A stretch of 64,000 nt of DNA from Hespellia sp. (lineage in GTDB: Bacteria > Bacillota > Clostridia > Lachnospirales > Lachnospiraceae), in assembly GCA_022790755.1 (NCBI GenBank), contig JAAVXR010000016.1, forward strand, positions 1 through 64,000, given 5' to 3'. The position numbers were made by a program, and so were the translations under genes. Below the pieces are notes generated by a model. That model was given only the letters and a program-made list of their open reading frames with translations, was not told the DNA's origin and searched no databases. How positions within the stretch are numbered: position 1 is the stretch's first letter; each line of letters opens with the position of its first letter. This document shows, piece after piece, positions 24,852 through 36,490 of the stretch.

Positions 24852-26369
24852 ATGAATAAATTGATAGCGGGAATTGATCTCGGCACGACAGCCCTGAAGA
24901 TCGCGATTTTTGATACGCAGGGGAAAATGCTGGGAAACGCTACGTTAGAATATAAGCTTTACACACCGCAGAGTTATTTTGTGGAATCCGATCCGACCGT
25001 ATATATGGATGCGATCGAAAAAGGATTTGCAAAACTTTCTGAGAAAGGAATCCATCTAAAAGAAGTAGTGGCGATTGGATTTTCTCTGCAGAGCGAGACG
25101 ATGTTCTTTGTGGATGAACATTGTAAACCGCTTCGCAACTCCATCAGTTGGATGGATAACAGGGCGGTGAAGCAGTCAGAATATCTGACAGAGAAGTATG
25201 GAGATGATTTATGCTATAAGCATACCGGGCAGGTGAGCTGGGGTGCAAACTGGCCGATGGCGAAAGCGCTTTGGGTAAAGGAAAACGAACCGGAAGTGTT
25301 TGCAAAGACGAAAAAGATACTTCTGATTGAAGACTTCATTATTTATCAGCTGACCGGGCGCTACGTATCCGATTGTTCGATGCTTTGCTCTACATTGTAT
25401 TGGGATATTACGACAAAGAAATACTGGCAGCCGATGCTAGAAGAACTTGGAATGACGGAAGAAAATTTCCCGGAAATACTGGAGCCGGGAGAGGTTGCCG
25501 GAGTGATTCTGCCGGAAATGGCGGAAAAGTTGGGCTTAAGTCCAGATGTTCAGGTTTGTACGGGAGCCATGGACAATGCGATTGGCGCCGTCGGCGTCGG
25601 GGCGGTTCGTCCGGGCATGTTTTCTGAAAGTATCGGTTCGACATTGGCGGTATGCGTACCGACGGACAAGATTGTCTATGATTACAATCGTCAGATGCCG
25701 GTTCATTACTATCCGATCAAAGACACTTATATGATGCATACATTTACGTCGGGTGGAATCTGTCTGCGCTGGTATCGGGATCATTTCTGCCAGTTTGAAA
25801 TTACGACTGCAGAAATGACAGGAGAAGATAGCTATGATTTGCTGACAAAGCAGGCGCTTCAGACGCCGCCGGGTGCCGATGGCTTAAGTTTTCTGCCGCA
25901 TTTGAGCGGTTCTCTGGCGCCGGATGTGAATCCACATGCAACGGGAGTGTTCTTTGGAATCACGATGGTACATGGAAAAGGCCATTTTATTCGCGCGATT
26001 ATGGAATCACTCGGCTATCTGGTGCGCCGTAATATGGAAGCTTTGTCGGCGATGGGAATTGAAGTGGATGAAGTGAGGGCATTTGGAGGCGGCTCCAAGA
26101 GTCCGGTCTGGAATCAGATCAAAGCGGATATTTTGCAGAAACCAATCTGTGTTACGAGCAGCAAAGAAGCGGCTTGTCTGGGAGCGGCTATTTTGGCCGG
26201 CAAGGCGGTTGGTCTCTTTGACAGCGTGGAGAGCGCGAGTGAAAGTATGGTAGAAGTGATTGCACGTTACGAGCCGAATCCGGCGAATGAGGAAATATAT
26301 GACCAGGGATATGCGGTGTATAAAAAGATGCAGGAAGACTGTGCTGCTCTGTTTGAGATGGTGGCGTAG
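24852..26369 (+). CDS. FGGY family kinase (gluconokinase/xylulokinase-like)
   Basis: A 505-residue FGGY kinase with the phosphate loop IAGIDLGTTALKIAIFD at the N-terminus, SISWMDNRAVKQSEYL in domain I, and CTGAMDNAIGAVGVGAV, ESIGSTLAVCVP, FLPHLSGSLAP and VRAFGGGSKSPVWNQIKADIL in domain II. It differs clearly from the other FGGY kinase at 11783 and should have another substrate. It phosphorylates a sugar acid, ketose or polyol with ATP. It closes the operon that starts with the TIM-barrel and EutH-type genes, so the transported compound is the likely substrate. A GGAGG site precedes the ATG. Confidence 0.87.
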   Translation: MNKLIAGIDLGTTALKIAIFDTQGKMLGNATLEYKLYTPQSYFVESDPTVYMDAIEKGFAKLSEKGIHLKEVVAIGFSLQSETMFFVDEHCKPLRNSISWMDNRAVKQSEYLTEKYGDDLCYKHTGQVSWGANWPMAKALWVKENEPEVFAKTKKILLIEDFIIYQLTGRYVSDCSMLCSTLYWDITTKKYWQPMLEELGMTEENFPEILEPGEVAGVILPEMAEKLGLSPDVQVCTGAMDNAIGAVGVGAVRPGMFSESIGSTLAVCVPTDKIVYDYNRQMPVHYYPIKDTYMMHTFTSGGICLRWYRDHFCQFEITTAEMTGEDSYDLLTKQALQTPPGADGLSFLPHLSGSLAPDVNPHATGVFFGITMVHGKGHFIRAIMESLGYLVRRNMEALSAMGIEVDEVRAFGGGSKSPVWNQIKADILQKPICVTSSKEAACLGAAILAGKAVGLFDSVESASESMVEVIARYEPNPANEEIYDQGYAVYKKMQEDCAALFEMVA

Positions 26370-26378
26370 TAAGGTGGA

Positions 26379-26422
26379 AATGCAGACATCAATCGAAGCG
26401 AAGGTTGGTGTCTGCATTTTTT
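26379..26422. terminator. Terminator between the FGGY kinase and fic genes
   Basis: AATGCAGACA and CAA pair with TTG and TGTCTGCATT, followed by TTTT. It lies between convergent genes and can serve both directions. Confidence 0.85.
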
Positions 26423-26433
26423 ATTCGAACATT

Positions 26434-27036
26434 TTATAATTCTTCTGTCTTGAAGGTTGTATACCCCTCGTAGTAATAGCTGTGGTCGATACCTTTCATA
26501 TAGACTTCTCGGCTGCCTATTTCATCGGTTAGGGCTTCTTTGAGAAAATGCTTGATTTCAATATCTCTGATTGGACTGCGCTCCATCGCAAGCAGATAAT
26601 CTTCTTTGTCAATTTTGCTCCAATCAACAACCTTTCTGAGTTCGGTTTTCAAGATGTGGTCAAGCCAAATACGGGTACTGCGACCGTTTCCCTCTCTGAA
26701 CGGGTGGGCAATGTTCATTTCAACATACTTTTCTATGATCTCATCGAATGTAGATTGCGGCATTTTATCAATATTTTCGAGCGCAACCTGTAAATACATA
26801 AGCGGTGCAAAGCGGAAATTACCTTTTGCAAGATTTACTGTGCGGATTTTTCCTGCAAAGTCGTAAATATCCTCAAACAAGAACTGGTGAATTGCCTGTA
26901 AAGTGGAAAATTTACCAGCAGGAAGGAGAGCTAAAATATCTTTTTCAAAGAGCATTGCAGCTTTTTTCTTACTAATACGTTCTTCCTCACGGAAAAGATC
27001 GGCGGAGCTTGTAAGTCCCAATTTATTTGCAAGCAT
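26434..27036 (-). CDS. fic: Fic/DOC family protein (AMP-transferase type)
   Basis: A 200-residue Fic protein with the full active-site motif HPFREGNGRSTR (catalytic H111). The N-terminal helices contain DIYDFAGKIRTVNL, and ALENIDKMPQS follows. Fic enzymes transfer AMP or related groups from nucleotides to target proteins; small stand-alone versions are often toxins or self-regulated enzymes. I see no separate antitoxin gene and no clear inhibitory (S/T)xxxE(G/N) helix in the first 50 residues. GAGGAGATTCCT precedes the ATG. A promoter with an overlapping palindrome lies just upstream, suggesting autoregulation or control by another factor. Confidence 0.9.
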   Translation of the reverse strand: MLANKLGLTSSADLFREEERISKKKAAMLFEKDILALLPAGKFSTLQAIHQFLFEDIYDFAGKIRTVNLAKGNFRFAPLMYLQVALENIDKMPQSTFDEIIEKYVEMNIAHPFREGNGRSTRIWLDHILKTELRKVVDWSKIDKEDYLLAMERSPIRDIEIKHFLKEALTDEIGSREVYMKGIDHSYYYEGYTTFKTEEL

Positions 27037-27062
27037 AGGAATCTCCTCAAAAATAGGTTTCG

Positions 27063-27110
27063 ATACAATTGTACAAATGTATTATATCATATAAAAGCTG
27101 TTGAGGTCAA
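27063..27110 (-). promoter_or_regulatory. fic promoter with overlapping palindromic operator
   Basis: On the minus strand TTGACC (27110-27105) and TATAAT (27086-27081) are spaced by 18 bp. The predicted start site lies inside a 20-bp near-palindrome at 27063-27082 (ATACAnTTGTACAAnTGTAT, 18 of 20 symmetric), the usual place for a repressor site. Confidence 0.65.
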
Positions 27111-27150
27111 AAGTGGCCTTCATTTCCCTGACTTTTTTAACCAATAGACC

Positions 27151-27179
27151 TAGACATTTTGGGAAAATCGTGACATAAT
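27151..27179 (+). promoter_or_regulatory. Promoter of the ATP synthase operon
   Basis: TAGACA (27151-27156) and CATAAT (27174-27179) are 17 bp apart, about 50 bp before the atpZ start. Confidence 0.6.
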
Positions 27180-27227
27180 GGTGAACAAAGAATTTTTTCT
27201 GATTCATTTATGGAAAGGCATCGGCGA

Positions 27228-27521
27228 ATGAAGTACAATGGAAGTGTTTATCGATCTTTTGTTTTGATTACACAATTGGGACTGAGTATGCTTGTTCCCA
27301 TTTTTTTATGTACTTTTATTGGAGGATTTCTAGAGGACCAATTTCAGATTCCTGTGACATTGCCGCTGATTATTCTGGGGATTCTTGCAGGGATACGGAA
27401 CACATATGTCATTGTCAGAAATGTACTAAAAGGTCAGAAAGATCGGGTGCGTGATATCCCATCCGGGCTCGGCTCTTCAGTATCTGAAAGGAAGGAAGAG
27501 GGAGATGTCAGAGACAACTGA
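27228..27521 (+). CDS. atpZ: AtpZ/AtpI-type small membrane protein of the ATP synthase operon
   Basis: A 97-residue protein with two membrane segments (about 7-32 and 41-60; LGSMLVPIFL-like LGLSMLVPIFLC, LPLIILGILAGIRNTY). AtpZ proteins lead ATP synthase operons in many Firmicutes and, with AtpI, assist c-ring assembly or magnesium/calcium handling. The ATG at 27228 has GGAAAGG in front; an ATG 18 bp earlier has no ribosome binding site. Its end overlaps the next gene by 17 bp. The operon position makes the assignment secure even though the sequence is short. Confidence 0.75.
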   Translation: MKYNGSVYRSFVLITQLGLSMLVPIFLCTFIGGFLEDQFQIPVTLPLIILGILAGIRNTYVIVRNVLKGQKDRVRDIPSGLGSSVSERKEEGDVRDN

Positions 27522-27903
27522 TGTAAAAACAGTGGGGAGAGAAATGATTCTTATTATGGTGGCATTTGGTTTGCTGGTGCAGACGATACTTTTGCTGTTT
27601 CCAGATAAGATGTATCATTCTCTGGGACTCTGGGCAGGAATTGCCATTGGAATCGCTTCTTCGATTCATATGCGAGTTTCGCTGGAAGATGCAATGGAAC
27701 AGGATGAAGATGGAGCGGTCAAATATGTTCGGTCACGTTTCGTGATTCGTTATCTGGTAACGGCAGTGGTATTGGCAGCCGTTATCTATCTACGGATTGG
27801 AAGTATTGTGACGGTGCTGATTGGAATCGTTGGTCTGAAGATTTCCGCGTATTTGCAGCCGATCATTCATAAATTGTTAGTAAAATTCAAAAATAACGAG
27901 TAA
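27505..27903 (+). CDS. atpI: ATP synthase subunit I (AtpI)
   Basis: A 132-residue membrane protein with four predicted segments, the first near MILIMVAFGLLVQTILLLF. AtpI is a chaperone-like factor for assembly of the c ring and is not part of the finished enzyme. The start at 27505 follows GGAAGAGGGAG and lies inside the end of atpZ. A cytoplasmic acidic loop (SLEDAMEQDEDG) separates the two hairpin pairs, as in AtpI of other Clostridia. Thirteen bases separate it from atpB. Confidence 0.75.
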   Translation: MSETTDVKTVGREMILIMVAFGLLVQTILLLFPDKMYHSLGLWAGIAIGIASSIHMRVSLEDAMEQDEDGAVKYVRSRFVIRYLVTAVVLAAVIYLRIGSIVTVLIGIVGLKISAYLQPIIHKLLVKFKNNE

Positions 27904-27916
27904 AGGAGGAGATTGT

Positions 27917-28630
27917 GTGGGGAATGGCTATGGTATATTGGCCGCTTCAGATGTAGACTTTATGATTCACGGTCTTTTGAAGTTTCGTCTGTTTGGCCAG
28001 GAGTTGTGGCTGACTACAACCCATGTCAGTGTGCTGATCGTAATGACAGGACTGCTCATTTTTGCGATTGTCGTTCGATGTAAACTTAAGGACACGGAAG
28101 GCAGACCAGGAGCCCTGCAGAATATAGCAGAGCTTATTGTGGAGTCGCTGGACAACATGGTTGCAGGCAGCATGGGAACAAAAGGCAAGAAGTACCGGAA
28201 TTATATTGGTGTGCTGTTCCTATTTATTCTGTTTAGCAATTTATCGGGACTTCTCGGGTTGCGTCCCCCTACGGCAGACTTTGGCGTGACGTTTCCATTG
28301 GGACTGATTACGTTTGGAATCATCCAATACAATAACGTGAAATGGAATAAGTTTGGAGCGGTGAAATCTTTATTTGAACCGATCCCATTGTTTTTCCCGA
28401 TTAATTTAATCGGAGAGCTTGCGGTTCCGTTTTCGTTGTCGTTGCGTCTGTTCGGAAATATCATGTCTGGAACGGTAATGATGGCGCTGATTTACGGATT
28501 ATTGTCTAAAATCGCCATTGGATGGCCCGGATTTTTGCATATTTATTTTGATATTTTTTCCGGATGTATTCAGACATATGTATTCTGTATGTTGACAATG
28601 GTATTTACTGTTGACAAGATGGGCGATTGA
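27917..28630 (+). CDS. atpB: F-type ATP synthase subunit a
   Basis: A 237-residue subunit a of the membrane sector, with 5-6 membrane helices. The conserved stator arginine is in FSLSLRLFGNIMSG, and NLSGLLGLRPPTADFGVT and CIQTYVFCMLTMVF are family landmarks. Subunit a conducts ions between the membrane sides and the c ring. A GTG start is used, with AAAGGAGGAG at good spacing. The following c subunit carries sodium-type ligands, so this subunit should form a sodium path. Confidence 0.93.
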   Translation: MGNGYGILAASDVDFMIHGLLKFRLFGQELWLTTTHVSVLIVMTGLLIFAIVVRCKLKDTEGRPGALQNIAELIVESLDNMVAGSMGTKGKKYRNYIGVLFLFILFSNLSGLLGLRPPTADFGVTFPLGLITFGIIQYNNVKWNKFGAVKSLFEPIPLFFPINLIGELAVPFSLSLRLFGNIMSGTVMMALIYGLLSKIAIGWPGFLHIYFDIFSGCIQTYVFCMLTMVFTVDKMGD

Positions 28631-28672
28631 AGTTGTTTGTAAACTGCATATAATTAAGTGCAGAAAATATAA

Positions 28673-28978
<306 letters not shown>

Positions 28979-29049
28979 GAGACGCGGGTTTTGGTCGCAG
29001 AAATGGCGGCCGTTTCAATTGAGGATGAACAGATAAAGGAGGCGAAATC

Positions 29050-29552
29050 TTGGAACGCTTATTTAACCTGGATCCACAGTTACTTTTTGACGCTTCAGTG
29101 CTTGCGATCAGTATGTTTGTACTGTTTACATTTCTGTCTTATCTGCTGTTCAATCCGGTCCGGTCACTTTTGGAAAAGAGGAGACAACGGATTGCGGATG
29201 CTCAGGAGGAAGCAAAGAACGAACGGACAGAGGCAATCGCATACAAAGAGGAGTATGAGGCGAAACTAAAAGAAGTGGATAAAGAAGCACAGGAGATTCT
29301 AAGTGAAGCCCGGAAAAAAGCGCTGAAAAATGAAAATCAGATAGTTGCGGAGGCCAAAGAGGAGGCTGCCCGCATTATTGCGCGCGCGCAGAAGGAAGCT
29401 GAGCTTGAGAAAAAACGTGCATTAGATGATATGAAACAGGAAATGATAACCATCGCATCCATGATGGCAGGAAAAGTCGTTGCGGCAAATATTGATACAA
29501 CCGTGCAGGCAGGTCTGGTGGATGAGACGTTGAAAGAAATGGGTGAGAGCAC

Positions 29553-29565
<13 letters not shown>
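29050..29565 (+). CDS. atpF: F-type ATP synthase subunit b
   Basis: A 171-residue peripheral-stalk subunit: one N-terminal membrane helix (about 15-36, VLAISMFVLFTFLSYLLF) followed by a long, highly charged coiled coil (KRRQRIADAQEEAKNERTEA onward to about 130). It starts with TTG behind AAGGAGGCG. Its 3' end overlaps atpH by 13 bp, showing translational coupling. Length is normal for the family. Confidence 0.92.
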
Positions 29566-31639
<2,074 letters not shown>

Positions 31640-31655
31640 AGAGGAGGAATAGGCC

Positions 31656-32531
31656 ATGGCATCCATGAGAGATATCAAAAGACGCCGGGGAAGTATCCAA
31701 AGTACCCAGCAGATCACAAAGGCCATGAAGCTCGTTTCTACTGTGAAGCTGCAAAAAGCAAGGAGTCGTGCGGAAAGTTCAAAACCATATTTTGACTGTA
31801 TGTATGCCACTATGATGTCCATGCTGACCAAAGCCGGTAACATTGATCATCCTTATTTAAAGGAGAACGGTTCTAAAAAAATCGGAATTGTTGTGGTGAC
31901 GTCGAATCGTGGATTGGCGGGAGGTTACAATTCAAATGTAATTAAGCTGATCACCGGAAACGACTTTCCAAAAGAAGATGTGCGGATCTATGCAGTAGGT
32001 TCCAAGGGCGTAGAAGGTCTTGTGCATAAAGGATATGAGATCGCTCAGGATTTTTCGGATGTGATTGAAGCGCCTGTATATGGGGATGCGAAGACGATCA
32101 GCGAAACGTTGCTGAAAGATTTTATGGATGGGGAGATCGGTTCGATTTACCTTGCATATACGTTCTTCAAAAATACGGTCAGTCATATTCCGAAGTTGAT
32201 GAAACTGCTTCCTCTCACGGTGGAGGATGCACCGGAAGAAATGCAGACGACTGGTAATTCGGATGAGTCAAAGACGTTGATGGAATTTGAACCAGATGAG
32301 GAGGAAGCAATCGGGCTTCTGATTCCCAAATATATGACGAGCATACTCTACGGGGCCTTTGTGGAGGCGGTTGCCAGTGAAAATGGCGCGCGTATGCAGG
32401 CGATGGATTCTGCGACAAGCAATGCAGAAGAGATGATTGAAGCCTTGGGATTGATGTATAACAGAGCTCGTCAGGGAGCGATCACCCAGGAATTGACAGA
32501 AATTATAGCAGGTGCAGAAGCTTTGAATTAG
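31656..32531 (+). CDS. atpG: F-type ATP synthase subunit gamma
   Basis: A 291-residue rotor subunit. The N-terminal helix MASMRDIKRRRGSIQSTQQI and the C-terminal helix MDSATSNAEEMIEALGLMYN form the coiled-coil shaft; NRARQGAITQELTEI at the end is the gamma signature. A 16-bp gap separates it from atpA. The internal GTSNRGLAGGYNSN-like strand (VVVTSNRGLAGGYNSNVIK) is conserved. A 22-bp hairpin (32566-32587) lies in the 93-bp gap before atpD. Confidence 0.95.
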   Translation: MASMRDIKRRRGSIQSTQQITKAMKLVSTVKLQKARSRAESSKPYFDCMYATMMSMLTKAGNIDHPYLKENGSKKIGIVVVTSNRGLAGGYNSNVIKLITGNDFPKEDVRIYAVGSKGVEGLVHKGYEIAQDFSDVIEAPVYGDAKTISETLLKDFMDGEIGSIYLAYTFFKNTVSHIPKLMKLLPLTVEDAPEEMQTTGNSDESKTLMEFEPDEEEAIGLLIPKYMTSILYGAFVEAVASENGARMQAMDSATSNAEEMIEALGLMYNRARQGAITQELTEIIAGAEALN

Positions 32532-32612
32532 AGGAATGGAGGGGACCGATCTCAGGTTTATTAGAGGTGGGAAGGAAGCCTTCACCCGATATGAAACAAA
32601 AAAATATTATGA

Positions 32613-34016
<1,404 letters not shown>

Positions 34017-34027
34017 GAGGGGATCCT

Positions 34028-34429
34028 ATGGCAGAAAATACATTTGAATTGAAAATCATCTCTCCGGACACAATGTTTTATGAAGGAAAAGCAGAGTTTC
34101 TGGAGTTTACGGCGACGACCGGCGAGATGGGTGTCTATGCGCAGCACGTGCCGACAACCGTGATTCTGGAGCCTTGCGTCATGCGGATTCACCAGAATGG
34201 TGAACTGAAGAAGGCGGCGATCATGGGCGGTTTTGTGGAGATTCTCAAAGAACGGATTACTGTGATGGCGGAAGATGCGCAATGGCCGGATAGTATTGAT
34301 GTGGAACGTGCGAAAAAAGCCGAGGAGCGTGCCAGAAAGCGGCTCGCAGATCGGGAGTCCGATATGGATGTCAAACGGGCAGAGATGGCACTGAAACGTT
34401 CCATTGCGCGGATTGAGACGACGCGGTGA
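34028..34429 (+). CDS. atpC: F-type ATP synthase subunit epsilon
   Basis: A 133-residue epsilon subunit: an N-terminal beta sandwich (ELKIISPDTMFYEGKAEFLE, GEMGVYAQHVPTTVILEP) and two C-terminal helices (VERAKKAEERARKRLADRES) that can inhibit hydrolysis. It is the last gene of the operon, 11 bp behind atpD, and is followed by a terminator. The order Z-I-B-E-F-H-A-G-D-C is complete. Confidence 0.93.
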   Translation: MAENTFELKIISPDTMFYEGKAEFLEFTATTGEMGVYAQHVPTTVILEPCVMRIHQNGELKKAAIMGGFVEILKERITVMAEDAQWPDSIDVERAKKAEERARKRLADRESDMDVKRAEMALKRSIARIETTR

Positions 34430-34455
34430 TTGGAAACAGAATAAGATTAAGATAA

Positions 34456-34516
34456 AATATCCTTTATAGAATCAGCAGTTGTAAGATGCTGGGGATTCTG
34501 TGGGGGATATTTTTTG
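34456..34516 (+). terminator. Terminator of the ATP synthase operon
   Basis: AAATATCC and AGAATC pair with GATTCT and GGATATTT in a two-part stem, followed by TTTTT. It lies 27 bp after atpC. Confidence 0.8.
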
Positions 34517-34527
34517 GTTGGGAGGGG

Positions 34528-34758
34528 CAAATTGCACAAATTGTATTCGGTTTTGTTCCGGGTTTCGAATCTAAGAGGCTCTAAATGTTCTGGTGGAAGA
34601 TATTATAGTACGGACGCAACCGCCTTCAATGCGCCGTCCGTGGCGCAGATCGGGCTTTCGCCGGCGTCCGTGCCGGCGAATTGCTGAGGACTGGCAGAAC
34701 ATTAAGAGTCTCTAAGATTCTTCACAGTCACCAAACCGAATACAATTTGTGCAATTTG
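34528..34758. repeat. 230-bp nested palindromic element, family B, copy 2
   Basis: CAAATTGCACAAATTGTATT at the left end is the exact complement of the right end, so the outer arm is perfect for 25 bp. The core (34611-34688) repeats the first copy almost base for base, but its second hairpin is CGCCGGCgtccgtGCCGGCG instead of CGGCGGC/GCCGCCG, a compensatory change on both sides. A family A repeat follows after 67 bp. Confidence 0.8.
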
Positions 34759-34825
34759 CTGGTCGCAAGTTTGAAAATTTCTCATAGGATCTGCAGTATC
34801 TTGGAGATATTGGACTCACCCATTG

Positions 34826-34886
34826 AAAGTTGTGAGGGTGCACTAGGCATTCCTGAATTCATGCCGCCTATCCGGCGGCGGACTTT
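34826..34886 (-). repeat. Dispersed palindromic element, family A, copy 3 (core, reverse)
   Basis: The reverse complement starts AAAGTCCGCCGCCGGATAGG and ends CCTCACAACTTT. Only the AAAGT...ACTTT unit is present, without the second hairpin found in copies 1, 2 and 6. Confidence 0.7.
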
Positions 34887-34989
34887 TAAGGTAATTACGC
34901 AAATAATTTAATATTTACGTAATTTTTTGGGATATAGTTCTAATTTTATCAAATAATTTTGTGGAAAACATAGAAAAAAATTGTGAATA

Positions 34990-35050
34990 TTGCAACTGGA
35001 AGTAGACGGATGCTATAATATCCACATAAATAAAACGTAAAGGTTTACGT
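34990..35050 (+). promoter_or_regulatory. lacI-type gene promoter and downstream palindromic operator
   Basis: TTGCAA (34990-34995) and TATAAT (35014-35019) are 18 bp apart. ACGTAAAggTTTACGT (35035-35050) is a 16-bp palindrome placed over or just after the start site, as expected for autoregulation by the LacI-type protein encoded next. Confidence 0.65.
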
Positions 35051-35078
35051 AATGTCGTAAGAGGAAAAGAATTCTATT

Positions 35079-36083
35079 ATGAAAACAAAGATTTCCATAA
35101 AAGAGATTGCGGCACAGGCGGATGTCTCGATCGCAACAGTATCCAGAGTGGTCAACCAGAAAGGCGGATATTCGGCGGAGACGGAGCAACTGGTTAAGCG
35201 GGTGATCAAGGAGAGTGGATATACACCAAATCTGATGGCAAAAGGACTTCGTACCAGCCAGAATGCAATCATTGGGATCTTAATCCCAGATATAGCAAAT
35301 GAATATTTTTCTAGTCTTGTTCTGGAATTGCAGAAAGAATTTTTTCAAAACGGATATTTGACGATGGTGTGCAATTCCGATGAAAATTTTGAGCTAGAGA
35401 AAGATTATCTAAAGGCGATGGTTGGGCAGCAGGTGAGTGGAATCGTGCTCGTCTCCGGAACAGAATTGAGTTTGAAGCCAACGGGAATTCCGACTGTATA
35501 TGTGGGAAGAAAGCCCCGTGGGAGTTCCGGAAATGAAAGAGACATTGTATTCATAGAATCCGATAATATAGAGGGCGGCTATCTTGCAACAAAGGAACTC
35601 TTAGACAAAGGATGCAAAAAGATCGCGTTTTTGACAGACATATTGCGGGGAAGCAGCAAGGTAGAGCGATTTCAGGGATATTGTAGTGCGCTGATGGAAG
35701 CAGGGATAGAGATGAATCCATCAATGGTTTTGAAGGTTGATAAGATAGAAGAAGAGAAAGCGAAAGAAGTCGTAAATCAGGCATTGACTGGGGGAATCCG
35801 AATGGATGGGATCGTATGTGCGACGGACATTCTGGCAATTGGAGCGATCACGGCATTGGAAGAAAGGGGCGTCTTCGTCCCAGAAGAGATCAAAGTGACT
35901 GGATTTGATGATATTAGCGCATCGCGGTATTTCCGGGTTCCGATTACAACGGTTCATCAGTATAATGATAAAATGGCAAAGGCGATCTCAGAGATGCTGA
36001 TGTGTTTGATGAAGGGAGAAAAAATTGTGGATAATCGAAAAATCATTCCAGTTTCTCTGATTCAAAGAAAATCTTCGGAATAA
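35079..36083 (+). CDS. LacI family transcriptional regulator
   Basis: A 334-residue LacI/GalR-type regulator. The helix-turn-helix and hinge are clear at the N-terminus (ISIKEIAAQADVSIATVSRV, GYTPNLMAKGLRT). The periplasmic-binding-like effector domain runs from about 60 (IIGILIPDIANEYFSSLV) to the end (GFDDISASRYFRVPITTVHQ). The effector is probably a sugar, unidentified. Palindromic operators before (35035) and after (36166, 36429) the gene point to control of itself and of the GATase-like gene downstream. No transporter lies beside it, which is unusual for the family. Confidence 0.9.
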   Translation: MKTKISIKEIAAQADVSIATVSRVVNQKGGYSAETEQLVKRVIKESGYTPNLMAKGLRTSQNAIIGILIPDIANEYFSSLVLELQKEFFQNGYLTMVCNSDENFELEKDYLKAMVGQQVSGIVLVSGTELSLKPTGIPTVYVGRKPRGSSGNERDIVFIESDNIEGGYLATKELLDKGCKKIAFLTDILRGSSKVERFQGYCSALMEAGIEMNPSMVLKVDKIEEEKAKEVVNQALTGGIRMDGIVCATDILAIGAITALEERGVFVPEEIKVTGFDDISASRYFRVPITTVHQYNDKMAKAISEMLMCLMKGEKIVDNRKIIPVSLIQRKSSE

Positions 36084-36165
36084 AAGCAACAATGTAGACG
36101 CTCTGGAAATATCCTGCCAAATGGACATCTGCATTCAGAATGCTAAAGAGGTTTATTTATAAAAT

Positions 36166-36181
36166 TAGTAAACGTTTACTA
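36166..36181. promoter_or_regulatory. Perfect 16-bp LacI-type operator
   Basis: TAGTAAACGTTTACTA is a perfect palindrome with the central CG step usual for LacI-family sites. It lies 83 bp behind the lacI stop and upstream of the GATase-like gene. Confidence 0.7.
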
Positions 36182-36182
36182 T

Positions 36183-36252
36183 AAAGGTCAGCTGCCGAAT
36201 AGGTAGCATAGGTTCAGGGATGCCAAATGTGCTCACATGCAGGTTTACCTTT
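36183..36252 (+). repeat. Dispersed palindromic element, family A, copy 4 (internally deleted)
   Basis: AAAGGTCAGCTGCC, ATAGGTAGCAT, TTCAGGGATGCCAAATGTGC and CATGCAGGTTTACCTTT are present; the part between CTCACA and CATGCAGG is missing. The ends AAAGGT/ACCTTT still pair, so the ends appear to have co-varied. Confidence 0.65.
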
Positions 36253-36283
36253 AATATTGGGAAAAAGGTGGTGATATGTAACA

Positions 36284-36421
36284 TTACCCAAAGGGTACAC
36301 CGTAACACATGCTCCTATGGAGCTGGAAACCAGCAGAGCTGGTTTATAAGGGTTACCCAAAGGGCATACCGTAACACATGCTCCTGAGGAGCGGGGAACC
36401 AGCAAAGCTGGTTTATAAGGG
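36284..36421 (+). repeat. Two tandem 69-bp three-hairpin units, family C
   Basis: Two units of exactly 69 bp (36284-36352 and 36353-36421). Each has TTACCCAAAGGG...CCGTAA, then GCTCCTATGGAGC (unit 1) or GCTCCTGAGGAGC (unit 2), then ACCAGCaragCTGGT and TTATAAGGG. Differences keep the stems intact. No spacers separate the units, so this is not a CRISPR array. Confidence 0.8.
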
Positions 36422-36428
36422 TTCATTC

Positions 36429-36444
36429 AAGTAAACGTTTTCTT
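36429..36444. promoter_or_regulatory. Second LacI-type operator before the GATase-like gene
   Basis: AAGTAAACGTTTTCTT is a near-palindrome centred on CG, matching the perfect site at 36166 at 9 or more central positions. It lies 47 bp before the start codon. Confidence 0.6.
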
Positions 36445-36490
36445 ATTATAAATATATCATATAAAATTGAAAATATGGAGGAATGATAAT

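Noticed and set aside
36284..36421. Possible CRISPR array
   Set aside because: Only two directly adjacent 69-bp units, no spacers and no cas genes.
36214..36426. Minus-strand frame encoding a 23-residue tandem repeat peptide
   Set aside because: The repeat comes from the 69-bp DNA unit (a multiple of three); the DNA stems, not the peptide, are conserved.
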